Positions 34,517 to 48,250 of a stretch of DNA of 64,000 nt are shown here, piece by piece. The notes under the pieces are model-generated. The model was not told the origin of the DNA, made no database searches, and saw only the letters and a list, made by a program, of their open reading frames with translations. The stretch covers positions 11,626,093 through 11,690,092 of the forward strand of contig CM064690.1 of assembly GCA_032717465.1 (NCBI GenBank), given 5' to 3'. The translations under genes were made by a program, and so were the position numbers. Position 1 is the stretch's first letter, and every line of letters starts with the position of its first letter. The DNA is from Coenobita brevimanus. Its lineage: Eukaryota > Arthropoda > Malacostraca > Decapoda > Coenobitidae.

Positions 34517-35525
34517 TGGTGTTCCTCAGGACTCTGTCCTATCACCAACTCTCTTCCTGTTATTCATCAATGTTCTTCTAAGCTGTACATCTAACCCTAT
34601 CCACTCGTATGCTGATGATTCCATCCTTCACTTATCCATTAGGTTCCCGCAACATCCATCCCAGCAGTTACTTCAACAAACAAGGGATGAGGCTATGGCA
34701 CTCCTGTCTGACTTTGCTTGTATCTCTGACTTGGGTAAAAATAATCTGGTTGTTTTTAATGCATCAAAGACTCAGTTTTTACCCCCATCAACCCGACAGA
34801 ATCTTCCACAGGAGTACCCACTAAAATTTAATAATATCCAGCATCATCCTTGAACATGTTTGGAGTTTCATTCACTCGGGATTTATCTTGGAAAGATCAT
34901 ATTACATCTCTGGTAAAATCTGCTTCCAAGAAATTAGGTGTGCTAAGCCAACTCTGTACCTTCTTTACCCCTGCACAGTTGTTGACTTTATACATGGGAT
35001 TTATTTGCCCCTGTATGGAGTACAACTCTCATGTGTGGAGAGGCTCCCCACATACAGCTCTTCTTAGTAGGGTGGAATCAAAGGCTTTTCGTCTCATTAA
35101 TCTGCTCCTCTTACTGGCTCCCTTCAGCCTCTGTCTCTTTGCCACACTGTTGCCTCTTTATCTCTTCTATCGCTACTTCAATGGTCATTGCTCCTCTTAA
35201 CTGTCTGCTTGCATCCCTCCTCTACAACATCTAGCAATAAACTCTCATCCCTTTTCTGTCCAACTCTCTAATGCAAGGGTTAATCGTTACTCCCAATCCT
35301 TCATTTATGTAACAGGTCAACTTTGGAACTGTCTCCCTTTTTCTGTATTTCCTACTTCCTATGATCTTCAGTCTTTCAAACGCAGTATGTCCTGGCATCT
35401 GGAAATGAACAGATCTTGAATTTGGCTCTCTTTTGTATTTTTTTTTTTTTTTTTTTTTTAGAAGGAACTCTTTTGTATGCTCGTAGCTTTTGTTTCCTTC
35501 TTCCTCGCATAAAAAAAAAAAAAAA
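34512..35525 (+). mobile_element. Family-X LINE copy B', 3' part (duplicate)
   Basis: Duplicate of 20330-21335. It starts abruptly inside 'SGVPQDSVLSP' and keeps YADD (34608-34619), the thumb region and the A-tail. Confidence 0.85.
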
Positions 35526-36342
35526 GGCTCTGCATAGATTACGTGCAGAAATGGTATTAAGTAGGCATATCGAAAAATAAAATGCAAAGAAAGACTTGCT
35601 AAGAAACCTTAATTGACGAGAATACAGGTATTAGAAGACGACTCACTGCCTATTCTTTATAAGAAATCCTCACTAGGATAAATACAATCGCCAGGATGTA
35701 GTAGGAATGGAAAAAAAAAAAAACGCCGACTGACTCAGATGATATAGAATAACCCACTCCGTATGGCAACACCACTTCCACCCGGCAGCCATTATGGATT
35801 CTGGTGCTGCCACACAATGTAAACAAGCTACATAGTTTTGAAAGTTATCAAGATATGTCAATGATTCTTAGACATACGAGAATGTTTAATCCAGTACAAA
35901 AAGTCTTTCAACCAGGATTATCTTTAAAAATTTAAAAAAATAGAAAATAATAGGGATTAGTAGCATGTCTAGATATATATGGTACGCTTTCCGTCCACGT
36001 CCGAGTGATGCCAACCATTCTCTGATTTTGCCTACGTTTCTGTTTTACTCCACAGAGGCTAAGTTTTCTTTTGCTTATTGCTCCTTACTATTCTCCTCTG
36101 TGTCATTTAAATTATTCAAATACCACCATGATCATCATAAAAAATACAAATTGGTTTTAACTACCCATATCAAACATAAATCACTAAGGCAGAGGTATTA
36201 GGGAACCTCCTTAACAAAATAGAATGCAGACCTAAGACTCCTACCGTATAATGCACTGTGATGAATAAAATCATTCGTTATCTGACACTGAATACGGGAG
36301 GCCTGACCAATACTCTGCATATCCGAACTTACTCTAACTTTG
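35526..36342. other. No gene seen (duplicate of 21336-22154)
   Basis: Same non-coding sequence as in unit 1. Confidence 0.5.
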
Positions 36343-36651
36343 CCTGCCTCATTCTGCTCTACTGCCTGTATGCCCGATTACTTCTCTACCTGCCTTCCTG
36401 CTCATGCTTCCTACCCACCTGTTTGCCTGCCTACTTGCATGCCCATTTTCTCTGTCAACCTGCCTGCTCATTCTGCTTACCTTCCTGTTACCTGTCTGCC
36501 CATCCTGCCTGCATACCTGCCTGCCCACCTACCTGTCCATTCTTTCTGCCTGCTACCTGCCTGCTCATTCTATCTATTCATTTTGTCTGCATGCCTGCCC
36601 ACCCATTGTCTCCTTGCCTGCTCATACTGCCTGCATGCTTTTCTCCCTACC
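36343..36651. repeat. CCTG-rich minisatellite, duplicate
   Basis: Same as 22155-22475 but 12 bp shorter (one CCTGCCTACCTG block missing). Confidence 0.8.
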
Positions 36652-38016
36652 TTCACAGCCACTCCAGCCAATTGACACTGATGCAATACATTATAAAACT
36701 TTGTCCTTTTGCTTTTGTTTCCCATGGGCGGGCCCGTGGAATGTACAGTCGGCCACAGGAATAAGTACACACATTTTACCCGTAGGGTGTGTATCTAACC
36801 TGGTAACACCTGTGCTGTGCATCCAGACGGACGATGAAACTCTGCTCACCCACCAACCCTGCTGTTACCCCCCCATCCCCACCTTCAACCATTCACTCCC
36901 ACCCTCCCTAGTCATGCTTATGAAGTCAGTTTACCCACACTAAATTGGTATATATAGTCTGTATTATAACTGAAACTATTCTGCTGTTTTATTGTCTCCA
37001 TGGTGTCACCAACGTCTTTTTTGGACTGTAAAAATAATTAGTTGCTGTTAACGTCAAATTTTACGGCTTAGGCTTAGCTCCGATGTAATCAAGGGATTCA
37101 GTTATCTCCCAATAAAGGCGCTATCTGACAAAGCAAGGTAATGCAATACTACTACTAATACCGCTCTACAGTTCCCTTCGTAAAATCGCTTCACTATTCC
37201 AAACGTCTCTGAAGTGAGAAACAGTGACTATGATCATGCATCTATAAATACTTTGATATCAGCAACATACTATAATATTTGTCACTCATGCCACTGTTAT
37301 CGTAGTGTCGGTAAAGGGAAAACTGAAAATGCTGTTACAGTGGACTACTGCTTTGCAACATTAAAGGTAATTGATATGGCCTCACGGTAAATGAAATGTA
37401 TGCTGTTACAGGTGGGTTCGCACCTAGCGAACAAAACAACTGCTGGCGAAAGAAGTGCATACTCCTTACTTTCTCTGAGTTCAACTACAGCTGACAACCA
37501 GTGGATCCATATCTCAAGTGGTTAGGCGTGTTTATTACAGTAGTTAGTGCTCCTCATCCGTCAACACATCAATGGAAGGCCTATTCGCTAGTTACTTGTT
37601 CCTGTTCGTTTAATAACTGTGGACCTCACGCTGGTGAAACATTCAGAACGCATAATCTAAGACAAATACAAGTTGTATCCTTTATTTATATATCACGATC
37701 ATACGTATTATAGGACGTCCAGTCCTGATATTAGTGCCATTCTTATCGTAGACACACAGGGCAATGTGTCAGCACCCAGGGTTTTAAAGGACACAGAACA
37801 CAATTGCAAGATAGCTTTATTAGGCATATATATATATAATATGTAAAGTATACCCCAGAGCAACAAAATGATTTATTAAATGAATGAATTCCCAGAACCA
37901 AACAATGGATAGTTAATAGAAAGCAAATAAAACCTTAGGCCCTACCCCATAGATATCATTATTTTACTCAGATGAGAGCCATCCAGCAGCCTCATAACCA
38001 TCTCTCCCAACCGATA
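36652..38016. other. No gene seen (duplicate of 22476-23837)
   Basis: Same non-coding sequence as in unit 1, with a few substitutions. Confidence 0.5.
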
Positions 38017-38363
38017 TCAATATCTGGTCCATCCACCGTCGTTAGCGATGACGTCACGTAGTCTATTGGGGACGGAGGCTACGTGATTGTAGACGATCTG
38101 CTGATTTGCCCGGAACAGCTCCCACTCGGAGAAGGTATGCTGGAGGAGCTGCCGTGAGGATCTTTCTTGCCCTGTGATCCAAGAGTTGACATTGGTCCCC
38201 CAACAGTTTTCCAGTGGGTTTAGGTCACATGCCTTACTTGGCCAGTTCAGCAGATCAATATCTTGTTGCTCAGCAAACCATCTCCGAACGACCCTGGCTG
38301 TGTGAATTGGGCAGTTGTCCTGCAAAGCGTAGTTTATATTATGCACCATAAATTACATACTAT

Positions 38364-38439
<76 letters not shown>

Positions 38440-38864
38440 GTTGACATACTGCTGGGCAAAACGAAGACAGTTGATCCGATGTCGTTCGTTTAATAATCCT
38501 TTAGTGGCAGGGACTCTGTGGTGCACTCCATCACTGTGAAGCCGACGGCGTATAGTTTGAGTGGAGACATCTAGGCCAAGACTGTCCCGAATTGCAGCTG
38601 CATTTGTGAATGGATTATCCGTTACTGCATTCACCATTCTCCTGTCATCTTCAGGTGTAGTTTTTCTCGGACCCCCAGGTCCCGAAGATCACCTTCCTCC
38701 TCCCATCGTCTGCACCACTTGTAGACTGTTTTCCTTGTTACTCCTACTTCCCTTGCTATGTCGGAAATAGAAAGTCCACTTTCCCTCATTCCAATAATTC
38801 TTCCTCTGAGGGCTGCTTTATCCTGTATGTGTTCCATTATTGATCTAAGGTGCTTCTTTCTCAT
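38017..38864 (-). pseudogene. Tc1-type transposase remnant, duplicate
   Basis: Duplicate of 23838-24745 with the same frameshift and the same loss of the first catalytic Asp region, here with a shorter (AT)n (38369-38438). One substitution in the C-terminal part changes Ala to Ser ('GQERSSRQ'). Confidence 0.85.
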
Positions 38865-40105
38865 GGGTTAGCTGTGGTCTGGCCCATGGTCCTGTTCTGT
38901 ATCTCCCACCTCGACTCGGATTGAGGATTCAAAGCATTTAATAGAGATATTGGTGGAAGTCAAGACGTGGAGGAGGGAAGGAGGAGAGGCTGGTATGGGA
39001 GGGGGGGGGGGCATAAAACGAGAGGGAGAGAGGTGGAGGAGGGGGAGCGCAGTGAATAGTTACTACCATGAAAATAACATAAGATAATAAGAGGGTAAGG
39101 CTTTTACAATAGGCCTAAAACCCTTTAGAGAAAATCCTTAACAGTATCTTTATACAATACCAACAACACACACACACATAAACTATCCCTGGTCTGCCGG
39201 AATTGATAAGGCAACACAAACATAATGCATTTTCATGAATATCATCCATGAGACGCATACCAAACATCTCTTATCTCTGTTTTCCGTTAAACTTTTATTT
39301 CCTCCTCTGCTTTTACTGGTAAAGATTAGGCTAGGGCAAAGGTAGGGGAGGGGAGGGACCCGTACGACAACTTCATTCCCGTTCGGCAGACAGCAGTTAA
39401 TACCATGAGATATAATAATTATGTTACTTATAATAATACAAGTCACTGGTTAAATAATCCTTACAAATTTGTTCATAACATATATGTATGAATAAAACAA
39501 ATTGCAGATTTATTTAATTTATTTCAGCACTTCTGCTACAGACAGTGTTACCAGATGTTTCACACACACGCGAAACGTAGGTGTTTACTTTTTCCGTGGC
39601 CGACTGTACACATGCTGGGGTATGAAGGGAAGGACTATGATAAATCTGGTGAATGAAATGGTTAACGGGGTCGTTGCTAAGTAGGCACAAAATATACGTC
39701 GATATTTCGTCACAATTACAGTATATCACTGAAGTATGAATATATGTAGGACAAAAGTACTGTAGATATGAAATAACGCAGAAATAATAAGGCAAGGGAC
39801 TGCAAGGGAGGTCGTTGCTTTGTGGGGACAAATAAAAGTTGAGATCTGTTTGCATGTGATTGAAATGTAAATGGCGTAAGAACTATATGGAATGAATAAA
39901 ATATGGAATCGGACAAGTGTGGGATCGTCATGCTGGAGCTCCACAGTGTACAGTAATGTATGTATTGTTGGAGTGGTAGCTCAGTGTTTATTTTGACTGT
40001 TTGGAGGAGTGTGCGAACAGTGACGGTGTTTTGGTGAGAACGGTGGACAGGCTAGGGGATCAGTCACATAATAACTCAGCGTGAGGCAAGGAGGCTCACT
40101 TAACA
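38865..40105. other. No gene seen (duplicate of 24746-25984)
   Basis: Same as unit 1 with a longer G-run at 39001-39011. Confidence 0.5.
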
Positions 40106-41260
40106 GAGATGAATCCACCCTCTGACCTTAGAGAGGAGACTCTAATTCCATGCATTGCTGGGAGGACCATGGCAGCAAAGGTTGTGAGGCAAATTTAGTG
40201 GTTCCACGTCCGGAGGGTTTAGCCCTCGTGACTCGCCGGGACACGGGGAGGGGGATGTTTTCCTCAACTGTTCATCCATCGTGGTCCCCAACCTTGCCCT
40301 CTCTGTACCCTCTGTTGCTGCTGGCGAGGAGGTGGAGTTTGTCGTAGGGGAGGATGCCAAGGAACCTGCAGCTGCCTCTGGCACTGGCCCTGCAGGCCAG
40401 GCAGTGCAGGGCTCTCACCACGCCGCACCGCCCTCCTCCGTCGTCGGTGTCGGCATCAGTCCCCACTTATTGCCCCTGCCACCTCTGCCTCTACCATCAT
40501 CGCCATGTGTGTGGAGGTTGCCAAGGCCTTCTCAGGGGGAGATTGGCCAGCACCAGCCTGTCATCTTCCAGGCCAAGGGGCTTCCTGCCATCTCCATTCC
40601 CGAATCTTTTTCCTCCACACTCGTGATGTAGAGGAGGCCTGGGAAGGAGGCCCCTCCTCGTCATCATCATCATCGTCATCCTGGGCCCTTATCAACCCTG
40701 ACCTCCTTGGTCCTGTGGGTGCTGCAGCTGCAGTCCTCCACTCCCCAGACGAGGATCTAGCTGTCAGGGCATGCCATCTTGTGCCAGTCTGACTCTCAGC
40801 CCCTACCTGATGTTCCCATGTAGGTTGGCGATGTTGAAGCCTCGTTGCCATCTGAGGTTTCTGCTCCTGGTGCCCCTGTGTATTCCATGGTGCCTCCTGC
40901 TGTGCCCCCTCCTCCATCAGTGGGGCAGGCATCAGGGAGTTCTAGGTCCTGTAGGTCGGCCCAGCAACTTTCCTGGGGCGACTTTGCTCCCGTCCCCAGC
41001 ACAGCCTGGATGTTTTGGAGAACCAGCTGTGCCACTATGAGGGCTCGGCGGCAGTGGAGTCTGACGAGCTGGAGTTTGCGAAGGGGGACTTCCGGCAGGC
41101 CTTGCTCTCCTTCACCGAGCTGCGCCAGGGGTCCCTCCAGGCTGCTACTGTCTCAGAGGAGTGTCGTACCCTTTTCTACACCCTTGGGGCTTTGGAGTCG
41201 CCTCTCTCCGCTGGTCCTGGCTCCAACTCCAACTCTGACTCACGTGCCTCCATCATTTAG
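40106..41260 (+). pseudogene. Unidentified GC-rich degenerate ORF, duplicate
   Basis: Duplicate of 25985-27141. The G-run at about 40246 is shorter than at 26126-26133, which changes the local reading frame between copies. The last segment (41015-41260) is identical. Confidence 0.4.
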
Positions 41261-41358
41261 CCAGCCTTCAGCCACCAGTCTATCTGCCACTGCCTCTCTG
41301 GCCTCCTGCTCATGATTTGTGCCCTGCCTATATTATCTATCTATCTATCTATCTATAT

Positions 41359-42456
41359 GTATGGATATGGTGATGAGAGAAGTAAAAGCACGATTAACGG
41401 AGAGGGGGATGGCGTTGGTAATGAATGGTGATGGATGGAAAATCTCAAATTTGTGGTATGCTGATGATGCAGTGCTACTTGCAAATACCGGACAAGAACT
41501 TGGTAGACTCGTGCAGAGATTTGCTGATGTCTGTGAGCATCGTGCCTTGAGAGTAAATGTAGAAAAGAGTAAAGTGATTGTTAATGAGAGAGACGGTGAC
41601 TCCCAGTGCGATGTTACAGTGAATGGAGAGAGACTGGAATCGTGAGAGTTCAAATATCTGGATATAGTGAGATGTAAGAGAGAAAAATGTGCAAAAGAAG
41701 TGGAAAGCACAGCGACACAAGGGAGGAAAGTAGCTGGTGCAATGAAGGCAATGATAAGAAACAGAGGTTTGAGTGTTGCGGCTTCACGAGGCCAACTTTA
41801 ACATATGGATGTGAGACTCTGATGTGGCATGAAAATGAAAAGTCATGAGTGAGAGTAGTGGAGATGGGACTGCTGAGGAATGTATCTGGAGTACAGAGAG
41901 TGGATAGGATACGAAATAATGTGTATCACGAAATATGTGGAGTGAGGAAGTTTGTGGACACCAGAATAGAAGAGAGTGTACTGAGATGGTATGGTCATGT
42001 GGAAAGAATGGATGAAAATAGTGGTGAAAAAGGTACATCTGAGAGAATCTAAAAGAGGGAGGAGGCGTGGTAGGCCAAGGAGAAGGTAGAGCGATATGGT
42101 GGATACGTGTATGAGGAAAAGGTTTGGAAGCTGGTGAGACCATGGGACTGACAAGAGATCGAGATGGCTGGATGAATATTGTGAGGAGAATTGCATGGTC
42201 AGGGATTTGGTACCCTTTTTTAACGTGACAGCATCCGGACTGACTCTATCGGATACGTTTATGTGAAGCTGCAGAAGGTGGTGAATGTTTTTGGCGTATC
42301 AGATGGGGCCAGGATACCGGGGCATGAATGTTCAGCACATGGAAATGAGGTCCATTGAATTGGGCAAATTTGGGCTGTCGGGACATTGCTACTCCCCACC
42401 CTGCCCTAGGTATAGGAAAGGAGGTCCAGATGATGATGATGATGATGATGATGATG
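41359..42456 (+). mobile_element. RTE-like LINE fragment with (GAT)n tail, duplicate
   Basis: Duplicate of 27240-28338, with YADD at about 41457-41468 and the same TGA. The 3' UTR differs by a small cluster of changes near 42313-42332 ('gataccggggcatgaatgttcagc'). Confidence 0.75.
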
Positions 42457-42947
42457 TATATATGTATAGCCTATATCTATATGACTTTTTGCTTTTGTGT
42501 CTTGGGGTGTGTCTTGTATATTTGAGTACCTTTTGTACTGACAATGGACGTTTTGACTTAATGGCCACATATGGCCGATGGCCATATATTCAAGAAAGAA
42601 GAAGTGGCTCACTCACCCAGGTGTTTACCCGAAGACTTGGGCCTGGCTATGCGGAGTTAACATGGGTCTTTCTGTCCAAGTGTGTCCACAATAAGGAATG
42701 ATGTGATCTAAGAAGTGAATCTGTGTGTATGTTTTATAGGACATATATTAAGTGTTTGTGATTATGTACATTGACTTTGTTAAAGTAGGTATGTGACTCG
42801 GTTCATATGTTTCATTAATGGTAGCTGTTACTAGTACTCAGTGTTATATAACGTATGTTGTGGTTATAAGAGCTAGTAGCATTATTGCCCGTGTACTGAC
42901 TGGGTTGAGGTAAAATGCCATACAAGTAACTGAGTATTATTTTTCAC
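42457..42947. other. No gene seen (duplicate of 28339-28829)
   Basis: Same non-coding sequence as in unit 1. Confidence 0.45.
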
Positions 42948-43117
42948 TTTTTTTTTTTTTTTTTTTTGGTTCAAGAGGATCTGTCCGTTCTCCCCTTTGG
43001 GGCTAAGATGTGAATGAATGTGTTTAAATGGATGAGTAAATGGAGAGTGTGTCGTCCTGTCTCGGCTACCTCCCATTCCTTGGGGGAAGCAGCCTAAGTA
43101 TATAGATAGATAGATAG
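42948..43117 (-). mobile_element. Short interspersed element with A-tail, duplicate
   Basis: Duplicate of 28830-28999. Confidence 0.5.
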
Positions 43118-43536
43118 GTTCAAGATGAAGGAAAAGTACTGTACCATGTTATTAGTTTATGGTGCAGAGGTAGTACATGTTTTCGGCATACAAACTAGCA
43201 AAGGTGAATAAATTCCAGTTCTTGTGATCAGAGAGGGACTAAGATGGGACTGTTGTGATGTGGTTATGTTTGGTTAGACTCAGGCGCAATAGTGGAGTAT
43301 GGTTGTGACGCAGGCAGGTTATGGAATGCCAGCTTTCTGTGCGACAGCATGATTTACAAGGTAAACCGACGTTCGCTGGGTCACATACAAGTGTGAGAAA
43401 TGAATAGTAATTCGAAAAGCAGATATTAACTATTCAGACACAGTACATAGTTCGAAAAGCTGCAGTGGTTATAAGATTTATCTGAATTATGATATATTAA
43501 TTGCCATTGGTGCATATTGATGTCCATAGTTCTTTA

Positions 43537-43539
<3 letters not shown>

Positions 43540-43618
<79 letters not shown>
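43540..43618. repeat. (AT)n microsatellite, duplicate
   Basis: About 80 bp of uninterrupted AT, expanded relative to unit 1. Confidence 0.95.
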
Positions 43619-43625
<7 letters not shown>

Positions 43626-44220
43626 TGTGACATTCCAATGCTAAGATAGTAAAAAAACTAAAAGGATTTTAAAAGTAACATTACTGATAAAACATACACT
43701 AAAATATACCCTATACTGATAAAATGTGCTTTTAAGATACGATTTTTATTTTTAAAGTGATATTTTAGTGTTTAAATATATGAAGAGCAATGTTTAAATA
43801 AAGGAAAAGTCTCTGATATTTTTGGCATATGTTCTCGTGTTTTGTTTCAACTACATCGTACTCTTCCACTTAACTTGGCCCAAATATTATTGACAGAATG
43901 ACAGTACTATGCCCCTACATCATGTCCATAGAACTTCTTGATGTATGGTATGATCTAACTTTAATATGTTGTCACACCTCAGTAATGTAGATGGAGAGAT
44001 GACAATTTTAGGTCAGGCTAAAAAAAAAAAAAAAGTAGGACATGCACGCGGACAATCGCATTTACACAATCAGATCAGGAAAACAAAAATACAAATCTTG
44101 AACAACATACATCAAAAGATGATGGGGGACTGCTGTCGCAATATGGTGGGTGGTGTTAAGATTCGGAAAAAAATGTGAAAAAGATAATAAGCTGTTATTA
44201 AGGTCGAACCATACAGAAAA

Positions 44221-44223
<3 letters not shown>

Positions 44224-44285
<62 letters not shown>

Positions 44286-44286
44286 G

Positions 44287-44328
<42 letters not shown>
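44224..44328. repeat. (GT)n(GA)n compound microsatellite, duplicate
   Basis: Expanded relative to 30080-30152. Confidence 0.95.
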
Positions 44329-44332
<4 letters not shown>

Positions 44333-44539
44333 GAAATATCAGCTAATGAGGTATTTGGTGGATCCTGTGTTCTTAAAAGTTCACAACTCATCATGACATT
44401 TCACGCAGACGTGTGTAAGTGTATTCTAGCTGTGTAGGGGTTCATACTCATTACTCACCATAACAGTCTGAACGGAATTATGTCAGTGTACGATTTTTGT
44501 GTAGAAACCATCGTGCACGTTCCTTTGAGTGTGTGTGTG

Positions 44540-44874
44540 TTTTTTTTTTATGTGTCCGACTCTGGGCATAGGCTTCACAGCCTGCTATCAAGGCCCAGCA
44601 GTCCTCCTACATACCATACACCTCTACATGTCACCACTTGGGAGCTAACACCCACCGTCTATATTGAATACATGCTAGGGCTGTCTCATACAGGACTGGT
44701 GTATTGGTATTAGCGGGGGTATTTTTACGACATGTCGGCGGGTTTTCTGGTAGATCAGTAAAACCTGATTTAATGAAATTCAAATCCCTAAACTGTTCCC
44801 TGCCCCAGCCAGGATTTGAACCTTGGTCCGTTAGGAATGCAGGCCGCCTCTCTACCGATTGAGCCACCGCCTCC
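44540..44874 (-). mobile_element. tRNA-derived SINE (type 3), duplicate
   Basis: Duplicate of 30363-30702, with the same Pol III boxes and a shorter A-tail. Confidence 0.85.
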
Positions 44875-45241
44875 CCTTGGCAGTCATTACTTGATTGAAT
44901 GTATTCTCATGCTCTCTAAGTTATGTCTCTAGCATTTGTTTATTTATTATTTTTAAGTGAGATACTGCTGACATTCGAACGAAACTTGCTATTACTCTGC
45001 AACCTACCAATATTCTCCATAAGAACTATTAGTGAATGTAAGATAATTAGATTAAAGAGTGAATGCAAGTAGTATCAAAGAAAAAAATGGCTTTCACAAG
45101 GAAATAAAATGAAAATAAATAACTGTGGGTAACAAGAAGCTAAAACATTGAAAGAGACGTGCCGCCCATGCCCTACCACTTCCCACAATATGATTGCTCA
45201 AACCAGCCCCCACCATTCTCCCGTCTCTTACAAGCTCCGCC

Positions 45242-45242
<1 letters not shown>

Positions 45243-45284
<42 letters not shown>

Positions 45285-45708
45285 GTCGACACTTCGTTCA
45301 CCTTGCGTCGTCTCCTCTATGTACAATGTCCTTCAGTTTCCATCTTCTTCCTCTCTTTTAGCCTCAACCCTATCTTCGTCTTTCATCCTCGTCTTCCTCT
45401 GTCTCTCTTTCTTCATCTTCCATCCTCTTCGTCTCCTTCTCGTCCTCCGTCTGTCTTTTCTCCTCACTTCTCCATAAACAATTTGGACTAGCCACTCCCT
45501 GTCTCGCCTCTGCTTGCTCCTTGTCCTCTCTCTTTCTTCCTCGTTATCTCTTTCCTCTTTTCTTTTATTTACCTCATCCCTTTTTCTCTTCTTATCTTCC
45601 TAGTTTCATTTTTTTGTCCCTCTCCTTCTCTTTGGTCCCTTCCTGTCTTCATATCCTCCCTTCTTCCCTTCTTCTCTTCATTTGTTCTTTTTTTCCCATT
45701 ATCTCTCA

Positions 45709-45769
<61 letters not shown>
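45243..45769. repeat. Pyrimidine-rich block with (CT)n and (CA)n, duplicate
   Basis: Duplicate of 31070-31590; the (CA)n at 45714-45769 is slightly longer. Confidence 0.8.
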
Positions 45770-45770
<1 letters not shown>

Positions 45771-46099
45771 CCGTGGTGTTGACACATTTCCCTTTTCCCG
45801 CTACTAGGGTGCCAAACTGCAACCAGATGTACAGTACCTACATTTGGGATGCCGATGATGAATGGATTAGCACATCCAGCTCGCAAGTGACTGAACCACA
45901 GATCGATTTTCGAGGTGGTCAGATTCTTGTTCATCCAGCCGTATAATTTGGGACCTGAATGTAACACAGAGTTGCGGGTTGTGTTCCAAGGAAGACTGTG
46001 AATTACGTTATGGTTCTGCATTGTATATAATGTAACAACTCTAGAAAATATTAATTACTTGTTTTGAGACGTTACTTTTGGGTATAACTGGTGGGCAAA

Positions 46100-46224
46100 G
46101 ACAGCAGAGTGTTTGGAGGCCGGGGTTGGCGGGTACGTTGTGAGGCGGTGTTGGGGCGTGTGTGCGTGTGGCAGCACATCAGTAGCTTCCCGGCAGTGGA
46201 CCAGCTCTGACTCCGCTCTTACAC
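46100..46224 (+). promoter_or_regulatory. Candidate 5' UTR exon/promoter region of the methyltransferase gene (copy 2)
   Basis: Duplicate of 31921-32045 with the same TCAGT and GTATGT. If the first is a promoter, this is a second, nearer one. Confidence 0.35.
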
Positions 46225-46588
46225 GTATGTTCATTCACTTTTTAGTGTCTGACTTCTTCCACTTGTTAATTTCAGTCAGCTATTATATCACATGCTTTAC
46301 GTCATTAATTTTGCGAGAGGCTAGGAAATGGATTACATAATGTTTTGTGTAATGTTTGAGGATAATGAAGGGTAATGCATTAGCACTAAGTCCCTAAATC
46401 CTAGCTGACTGTAATTAACGGGATTGAGTAATATATTGGATACTTTCTCAACAAAATAGCTCGTGTGCTTCTAGAACATGGAATGAAGTATTTAACAAAA
46501 ACTTACACTTTTCAATGACACCTGTACATCTCTAGGCAACAAATAAAGCTTTCTACTTTCCGTCCGTTTCAGCTGAATTGTACTGAAA

Positions 46589-46702
46589 ATGAATGAATTA
46601 GCGTTTGCCAACCCAGAGATTGTGAAGTACTACGTCAAATTCCGACCCTCTCCCCCTGCCAATCTTGCCAAGGCTGTTGTGGAGTACCTCAGGCAGGGGC
46701 AG
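46589..46702 (+). CDS. SAM-dependent methyltransferase, first coding exon, copy 2
   Basis: Identical 38 codons, the same acceptor (ends 46572) and the same donor at 46703. It lies 14.75 kb from exon 2 at 61453 and is the nearest first coding exon, so it is the more likely functional one if the duplication is real. Splicing from copy 1 into this exon would read the 16-base leader and meet TGA after seven codons, because leader plus ATG is out of frame with a phase-0 upstream exon. Confidence 0.7.
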
Positions 46703-46818
46703 GTAAGACAAGCAAACGAGTATTTATTCCAAAGGACCGTAACCCGTTCAAATGGAAGAAACTTTACGCACATATTTAAGTTTCTTTTCTTTTTATTATG
46801 ATCCAGATACTTATAGAG

Positions 46819-48083
46819 AGTTAGAGAGGAAACGGAGAAATTAGTTGGAGAGGAGCGGGGAGGCTTTGGGAAGGGAGGGGGTTGTGTAGATCAGATATTC
46901 ATGCTTAGATCTTTAGTGGAGGAGTTTCTAGAGAAGGGAAAGAAGTTGTATGCGGCTTTCATGGATTTGGAGAAAGCATGTGACAGGGTGGATAGACAAG
47001 GATTGTGGAAAGTGTTAAGAATATATGGAGTAGATGGGAAGTTGTTGAATGCTGTGAAGAGTATGTACGATGGTGCGAAGGCTGCAGTGCGTGTGGATGG
47101 TGAACTAAGTGAATTTTTCTCTTTGAAAGTTGGGTTGAAACAGGGATGTGTCATGTCTCCATGGTTGTTCAATCTGTACATGGATGGGGGTAATAAAAGA
47201 GGTACAAGGTAGGGTAGTGGATGTTGGAGTGGCCCTGGTGAGAGAGGATAGTGTTTGGAAACTCCCTGTACTGTTGTTTGCAGATGATACTGTGTTGTTG
47301 AATGAAGACGAAGGGGAGCTGCAAGGCTTGGTGGATGAGTTTGAGAGAGTGTGTAAGAAACGGAATCTAAAGGTGAATGTAGGGAAGAGTAAAGTGATGG
47401 TCTTTGAGAGACGTGAAGTTAGTGAATGTACAGCGAGGTTGGATGGTGAGGAATTGGAAAATGTGAGTACGTTTAAGTACTTGGGTAGTGTGATGAGTAA
47501 GGATGGAGGTTTGGAGGGTGAAGTGCTTGAAAGGGTACAGCAGGGAAGAAAGGTTGCTGGTTCTTTGAAAGCAGTGATAAGAAACAGGGAAGTGAGCATG
47601 GAAGTGAAAAAGTTACTACATGACAGTATCGTGATACCAACTCTAACGTACGGAAGTGAAGCTTGGACATTGCTGGAAGGACACAAGTCAAGAGTGAGAG
47701 CAGTGGAAATGAGTTATTTAAGAGGAGTCTGTGGAGTCACGTGGAGAGAGGCTGACGAATGAGAATATAAAGGAGCGTTGTGGTGTTGATGTGGATGTGA
47801 TAGGAAGCGTTATGAGGAACACACTGAGGTGGTTTGGCCATGTGGAGAGGATGGAGGGTGAAAGACTGACAAAGAGAGTGTATGTGAGTGAGGTGGAGGG
47901 GGGAAGAGGGAGGGGGAGGCCGAGGATGAGATGGAGGGATTGGGTGGAGAGGTATATGAGAGAGGGGGATGTGAGTTGGGAGCAGGGGAGTGAAATGGCG
48001 GGGGACAGGGCAACTTGGAGGTGATTTGTTTGTGGCCACCCCAAACGGGATTTAGGCGTCTGGCAATAGATAGACAGATAGAT
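46819..48083 (+). mobile_element. RTE-like LINE, family Y, duplicate
   Basis: Duplicate of 32640-33904 with the same two frame breaks. Confidence 0.85.
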
Positions 48084-48250
48084 GTTTCGCCCGATATCGA
48101 TCCACTTCATGAAGTTGTATCTTCAGTGTACATACAATATCAAAAAAATTCTTAGCACAAACAATAAGAAGAAGTACAAAAAATGGCTATAAGCTTGTTA
48201 ATTTTATTCCTAAAAAATCTACAAAAGACAGTTAAATTGAAGCTCCTTTC